A DNA stretch of 9,217 nt from Chloroflexota bacterium. Its GTDB lineage: Bacteria > Chloroflexota > Dehalococcoidia > Tepidiformales > Tepidiformaceae. Location of the stretch: positions 1 to 9,217 of the forward strand of contig JANXYE010000218.1 of NCBI GenBank assembly GCA_025350285.1, read 5' to 3'. This document shows positions 6,890 through 9,217 of this stretch, in pieces; the stretch's first letter is position 1; every line of letters starts with the position of its first letter. Both the position numbers and the translations under genes were made by a program. The notes under the pieces were generated by a model. The model ran no database searches, was not told the DNA's origin, and saw nothing but the letters and a program-made list of their open reading frames with translations.

Positions 6890-7546
6890 TCAGAGGCCCG
6901 TGGGTGGCGGCAAACGCAGCGTCACACCCGGCCGCACGCGCAACGGGTCGTCTATGTCGTTCGCCTCGGCGATGTGGCGCCACTGCGTTGCATCGCCGTA
7001 TTCCTGGGCCGCGATCGAATCCAGCCGTTCGCCCTGGCTCATCACCCGCGTCCGGTGCCCGGCCGCGCCTCCCGATGTGGGGTTCTGGAACGGGTAGCTG
7101 TTGGGATCTTCCACCTGCTTCAACTGGATGTCGCAGGTCGCCCGTACCGGCGTCCCCGTCTCGTCGAACACCGTGAAGTTCGAAGTGATGCTCGTCACGA
7201 CCGCTTTGAAGGTCCAGACCTCTCCCCACTGGAACTCGACAACGGGAGGCCGGCCCTTTTTCGTTTTCGCGTCTTTCTTGCCGGGCGTCACGAGCGCCAG
7301 CGCCCAGAGTTTGTTTGTGTATTTCTTGCGCACATCCTCGCCCGTCTCGCGCGTATCGAAGAAGAGCTTGAGCGTGAGGACGATCGGTTTCCCGCCCGTG
7401 AACGTCGATTTCGGTACGTCCGCTCCGCCAGTGTCCGCTTCCTTCCATCCCACCTGCTTGGCGAACGTGTACTCGGTCGGGTTGAACTGAAACACGACCG
7501 GGTCGCCGCCGTCCGTGTTGCGGATGCTCGCCTTCTCAAGAGCCAT
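6890..7546 (-). CDS. CIS tube-type adaptor protein with C-terminal LysM domain
   Basis: A 218-residue protein of the contractile injection system tube family with a LysM domain (Afp7/Pvc7-like; T4 gp53/gp54 functional region). It links the inner tube to the spike. The start MALEKASI, the FNPTEYTFAKQ motif (21-31) and KLFFDTRETGEDVRKKY (60-76) are characteristic of the family. WGEVWTFKAVVTSITSNFTV (107-126) and ATCDIQLKQV (136-145) complete the tube-like barrel. Residues about 165-215 are a LysM module (RVMSQGERLDSIAAQEYG, then WRHIAEAND and RPGVTLRLP); in baseplates this module packs structurally and need not bind peptidoglycan. A lysine-rich loop lies at 90-98. Start ATG at 7546 has AAGGG 7 nt upstream. 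It follows a 70-nt gap after the low-complexity gene. Confidence 0.93.
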   Translation of the reverse strand: MALEKASIRNTDGGDPVVFQFNPTEYTFAKQVGWKEADTGGADVPKSTFTGGKPIVLTLKLFFDTRETGEDVRKKYTNKLWALALVTPGKKDAKTKKGRPPVVEFQWGEVWTFKAVVTSITSNFTVFDETGTPVRATCDIQLKQVEDPNSYPFQNPTSGGAAGHRTRVMSQGERLDSIAAQEYGDATQWRHIAEANDIDDPLRVRPGVTLRLPPPTGL

Positions 7547-7555
7547 AACCCTACC

Positions 7556-7584
7556 CTTGTACGCTCTTGGGCGAAGGCGGACAA
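7556..7584 (-). promoter_or_regulatory. Possible internal promoter before the LysM adaptor gene
   Basis: On the minus strand TTGTCC (7584-7579) and TACAAG (7561-7556) each match four of six consensus bases and are 17 bp apart. A start site from here would be only a few bases from the ATG at 7546. The -35 box lies inside the 3' arm of the nearby hairpin. Such matches are frequent by chance, so this is only a candidate for separate expression of the baseplate module. Confidence 0.22.
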
Positions 7585-7600
7585 CCGTTCATGTCGCGCC
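7576..7600 (-). other. GC-rich hairpin in the gap between the low-complexity gene and the LysM adaptor gene
   Basis: In the mRNA, GGCG-C-GACA pairs with TGTCCGCC as an 8-bp stem with one bulged C and an 8-nt loop (TGAACGGT). It begins 16 nt after the stop of the upstream gene. It is followed by TTCGCC rather than a T-run, so a standard intrinsic terminator is not supported. A processing or partial attenuation site that lowers or separates expression of the downstream module is possible. Confidence 0.35.
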
Positions 7601-7616
7601 AACCATTTCCTACGGC

Positions 7617-9217
7617 TCAGGGCATGCCCCGCCGCCGCTCGCGCTCGAGGGTCAGCTTGCGCCGGACCACCTGCCAGACGCGTTCCGCCAGCTTGTCGAT
7701 ATCCGGCCCCGCCGCTGGGGCCGGCTCGCCCGATCCGCCGGCCGTCGCCGACACAGACTCAGGCATCGTTGCAGCGGCCTCGGAGGACTCACCGTCCGGC
7801 GCGCGCTGAATGATGACCCGGCCGGCCGCGGGCGAGCCACCGGCCGCTCTCACGCCCGCGACGCCCAGCCGCAGCGAGCCGAACGCCTCAACGTCCCCCT
7901 CTGGCGCCCCGCCCGCCGTGCGGCTGGCGGCTGTCCCTGAGGAAATCCCAACCGGCGGCAGGGGCAGCGGGTCCCTCCTGGGCGAGGCCTCGTGCGTCGC
8001 CGCCGCGGTATCGACGTTCCGGTATATCGCTACCGCTGGGGCCGAGAGTGGCCCCGCCGCCGCCGGGAGCGCCGATCCCTTGGCCGCTGCCCGTTCGGCC
8101 GTCCCCGAAGCACGTGCGAGCGAATTCGCGCCGGCTGGCGCCGCGAGACGATCCCGGAGCGCTGGTGGCGCGGAAGTCGTCGCGGGCGCCCGCTCCGCCC
8201 GGCCCAGACCACGTGCTGCTGCCGTCTCCAAAGCCCGCGACGACTGCGCGAGCGAGGGTGTTGCCATCAGATCTGGCCGGAGGCCCGCTTCGGGCGCAGC
8301 ATTGGCGGTGGGCGCGCTGAACGCCTCCTCAACGGCGATCGGCGCCGGCAAATGTTCGATGAGAAGCGGCAACGACACATCACCCGCCACGGGATGGCCC
8401 CCGATCTCTGGCCGTCCGCCTGGGGTAAGGACCGCGCCGGGAGGTTCAGCGCCGGTCAGCGAGATGGGCGGCGAAAGTTCGACGCCCGCAGCCGACGTGC
8501 TGGTCAGCGAGATGGGCGGCGAAACATCGACGCCCGCGGCCGCGTTGCTGTTCGGCGAGCTGATCGGTGAAACATCGACCCCCGCCGCCGCGTTGCTGTT
8601 CGGCGAGCTGAGCCGTGCAACATCGACGCCCGCCGCCGCCTCGCTCCGCCGTGCGATCGCCGAGATTGGCGGCGCCGGTGGAGCCGCGCTCGTGCGGGTA
8701 CCTTCGACCTGCCGGCGAAGAATCTGGCCAGCCACGACCGGCAGTGTTCGCATTGGGCCTGAAAGTGTGGGAGAGGTTGGGCTCGCGGTCCCGGGCGGGC
8801 GGGCCTCAGCCGTCAACCTCGCCGGCACCCTATGCACGGGCGCCTCGGCCGCCGTTACCGCCCTGGTCAGTTCCTCCGCGCGCGGTTCGCCGACGGTGAA
8901 ACGGCGCCCGCTCCGGACCGAGCCTGCAGGCGTCGTAGGAGGCGTTGCCGGTCGCTCGCCAGGATCCGCCAGCGGGGCCCGCGCCGAATCCGCCGCGGGT
9001 CCAGAGTCGAATCCGCGCCGCACTGTCGCCGGGATGTCGCTGACGGGCAGCGGGCTCCGCTGTGGTGGGGAAGCTGAAAACGCTGGCGGCGGCGCGCCGG
9101 GTGGATCGGGCGGTGGCTCGAACTCGAACGGAGCGCGCGTCTCAGGCGGCACGAGGCTCACCGGCGCCGGGCTGCCGGTGCGTGCACTAGCGCGCTCCGC
9201 GGCAGCCGTGGCTGACG
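7617..9217 (-). CDS. Ala/Pro-rich low-complexity protein with basic C-terminal helix (N-terminus outside window)
   Basis: The reading frame is open from the right edge to a TGA at 7617-7619, giving at least 533 residues. A GTG at 9161 would give 514 residues, but the frame continues upstream with the same composition, so the start is probably beyond the window. Nearly all of it is Ala, Pro, Ser, Arg and Gly, with no recognisable enzymatic fold. It contains about four imperfect 16-17-residue repeats (AAAGVDV...SPNSN type) and ends with a charged helical segment, DIDKLAERVWQVVRRKLTLE (487-506 counted from the GTG), followed by RERRRGMP. A VIIQRAP stretch (449-455) recalls IQR/VQR motifs of CIS-associated low-complexity proteins. 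Small CIS proteins with a similar charged C-terminal helix (for example DUF5908-type) occur in such loci, so the helix may be the docking part; this link is inference. Function unknown. Confidence 0.62.
   Translation of the reverse strand, partial: SATAAAERASARTGSPAPVSLVPPETRAPFEFEPPPDPPGAPPPAFSASPPQRSPLPVSDIPATVRRGFDSGPAADSARAPLADPGERPATPPTTPAGSVRSGRRFTVGEPRAEELTRAVTAAEAPVHRVPARLTAEARPPGTASPTSPTLSGPMRTLPVVAGQILRRQVEGTRTSAAPPAPPISAIARRSEAAAGVDVARLSSPNSNAAAGVDVSPISSPNSNAAAGVDVSPPISLTSTSAAGVELSPPISLTGAEPPGAVLTPGGRPEIGGHPVAGDVSLPLLIEHLPAPIAVEEAFSAPTANAAPEAGLRPDLMATPSLAQSSRALETAAARGLGRAERAPATTSAPPALRDRLAAPAGANSLARASGTAERAAAKGSALPAAAGPLSAPAVAIYRNVDTAAATHEASPRRDPLPLPPVGISSGTAASRTAGGAPEGDVEAFGSLRLGVAGVRAAGGSPAAGRVIIQRAPDGESSEAAATMPESVSATAGGSGEPAPAAGPDIDKLAERVWQVVRRKLTLERERRRGMP
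8454..8639 (-). repeat. Imperfect tandem repeat of about 48-51 bp inside the low-complexity gene
   Basis: Four consecutive units encode AAAGVDVARLSSPNSN, AAAGVDVSPISSPNSN, AAAGVDVSPPISLTSTS and AAGVELSPPISLTGAEPP. The first two (8592-8639 and 8544-8591) are nearly identical in DNA; the later two diverge. All unit lengths are multiples of three, so copy number can change without breaking the frame. This points to recent duplication within the gene. Confidence 0.85.

Noticed and set aside
5881..7176. 431-residue plus-strand open frame over the spike and LysM adaptor genes
   Set aside because: Arginine/histidine-rich shadow translation crossing two genuine opposite-strand genes, with no motif.
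1707..7546. Complete or remnant prophage
   Set aside because: No capsid, portal, terminase, integrase or lysis gene is visible, and the spike, LysM adaptor, PAAR, gp25, J-like and tail I-like set is the CIS type. The rest of the cluster is unseen, so this rejection is provisional.

Overview
The window is GC-rich bacterial DNA. Its main content is the baseplate and spike end of a contractile injection system (CIS), a phage-tail-like machine, read right to left on the minus strand. One convergent plus-strand gene on the left encodes a membrane-spanning FHA-domain protein. No rRNA, tRNA, integrase, transposase, CRISPR or capsid gene is visible. The taxon cannot be fixed from sequence alone. High GC, a single-membrane type of FHA/Ig-like/TM/SH3 architecture and a baseplate set of this type would fit Chloroflexota or Actinomycetota (inference, low confidence).

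Layout on the + axis. 1-79: tandem array of an exact 7-bp unit that runs off the left edge. 80-171: short leader with a 13-bp palindrome and a possible promoter. 172-1695 (+): FHA, two Ig-like domains, one TM helix, SH3b. Only 11 bp separate this gene from the convergent CIS operon. In transcription order, that operon holds: a long Ala/Pro-rich protein with a basic C-terminal helix (7617 to the right edge, N-terminus missing); tube-type adaptor with LysM (6890-7546); VgrG-like spike (5164-6888); PAAR tip (4772-5164); GPW/gp25 wedge protein (4358-4762); large baseplate J-like protein (2303-4279); tail protein I-like protein (1707-2300). From the adaptor onward the genes are tightly packed, with junctions of +1, -1, +9, +78 and +2 nt, consistent with one co-translated structural module.

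Working together: the LysM adaptor joins the inner tube to the spike trimer. PAAR caps the spike. gp25, the J-like protein and the tail protein I-like protein form the wedges that hold the sheath and trigger contraction. Sheath, main tube, tape measure, AAA+ ATPase, terminator and any fibre are not in the window; they would have to lie to the right or elsewhere. The most unusual items are the FHA transmembrane protein placed against the baseplate genes, which could dock or regulate the machine at the membrane, and the low-complexity protein at the head of the visible operon. The 7-bp array upstream of the FHA gene is a candidate variable locus.
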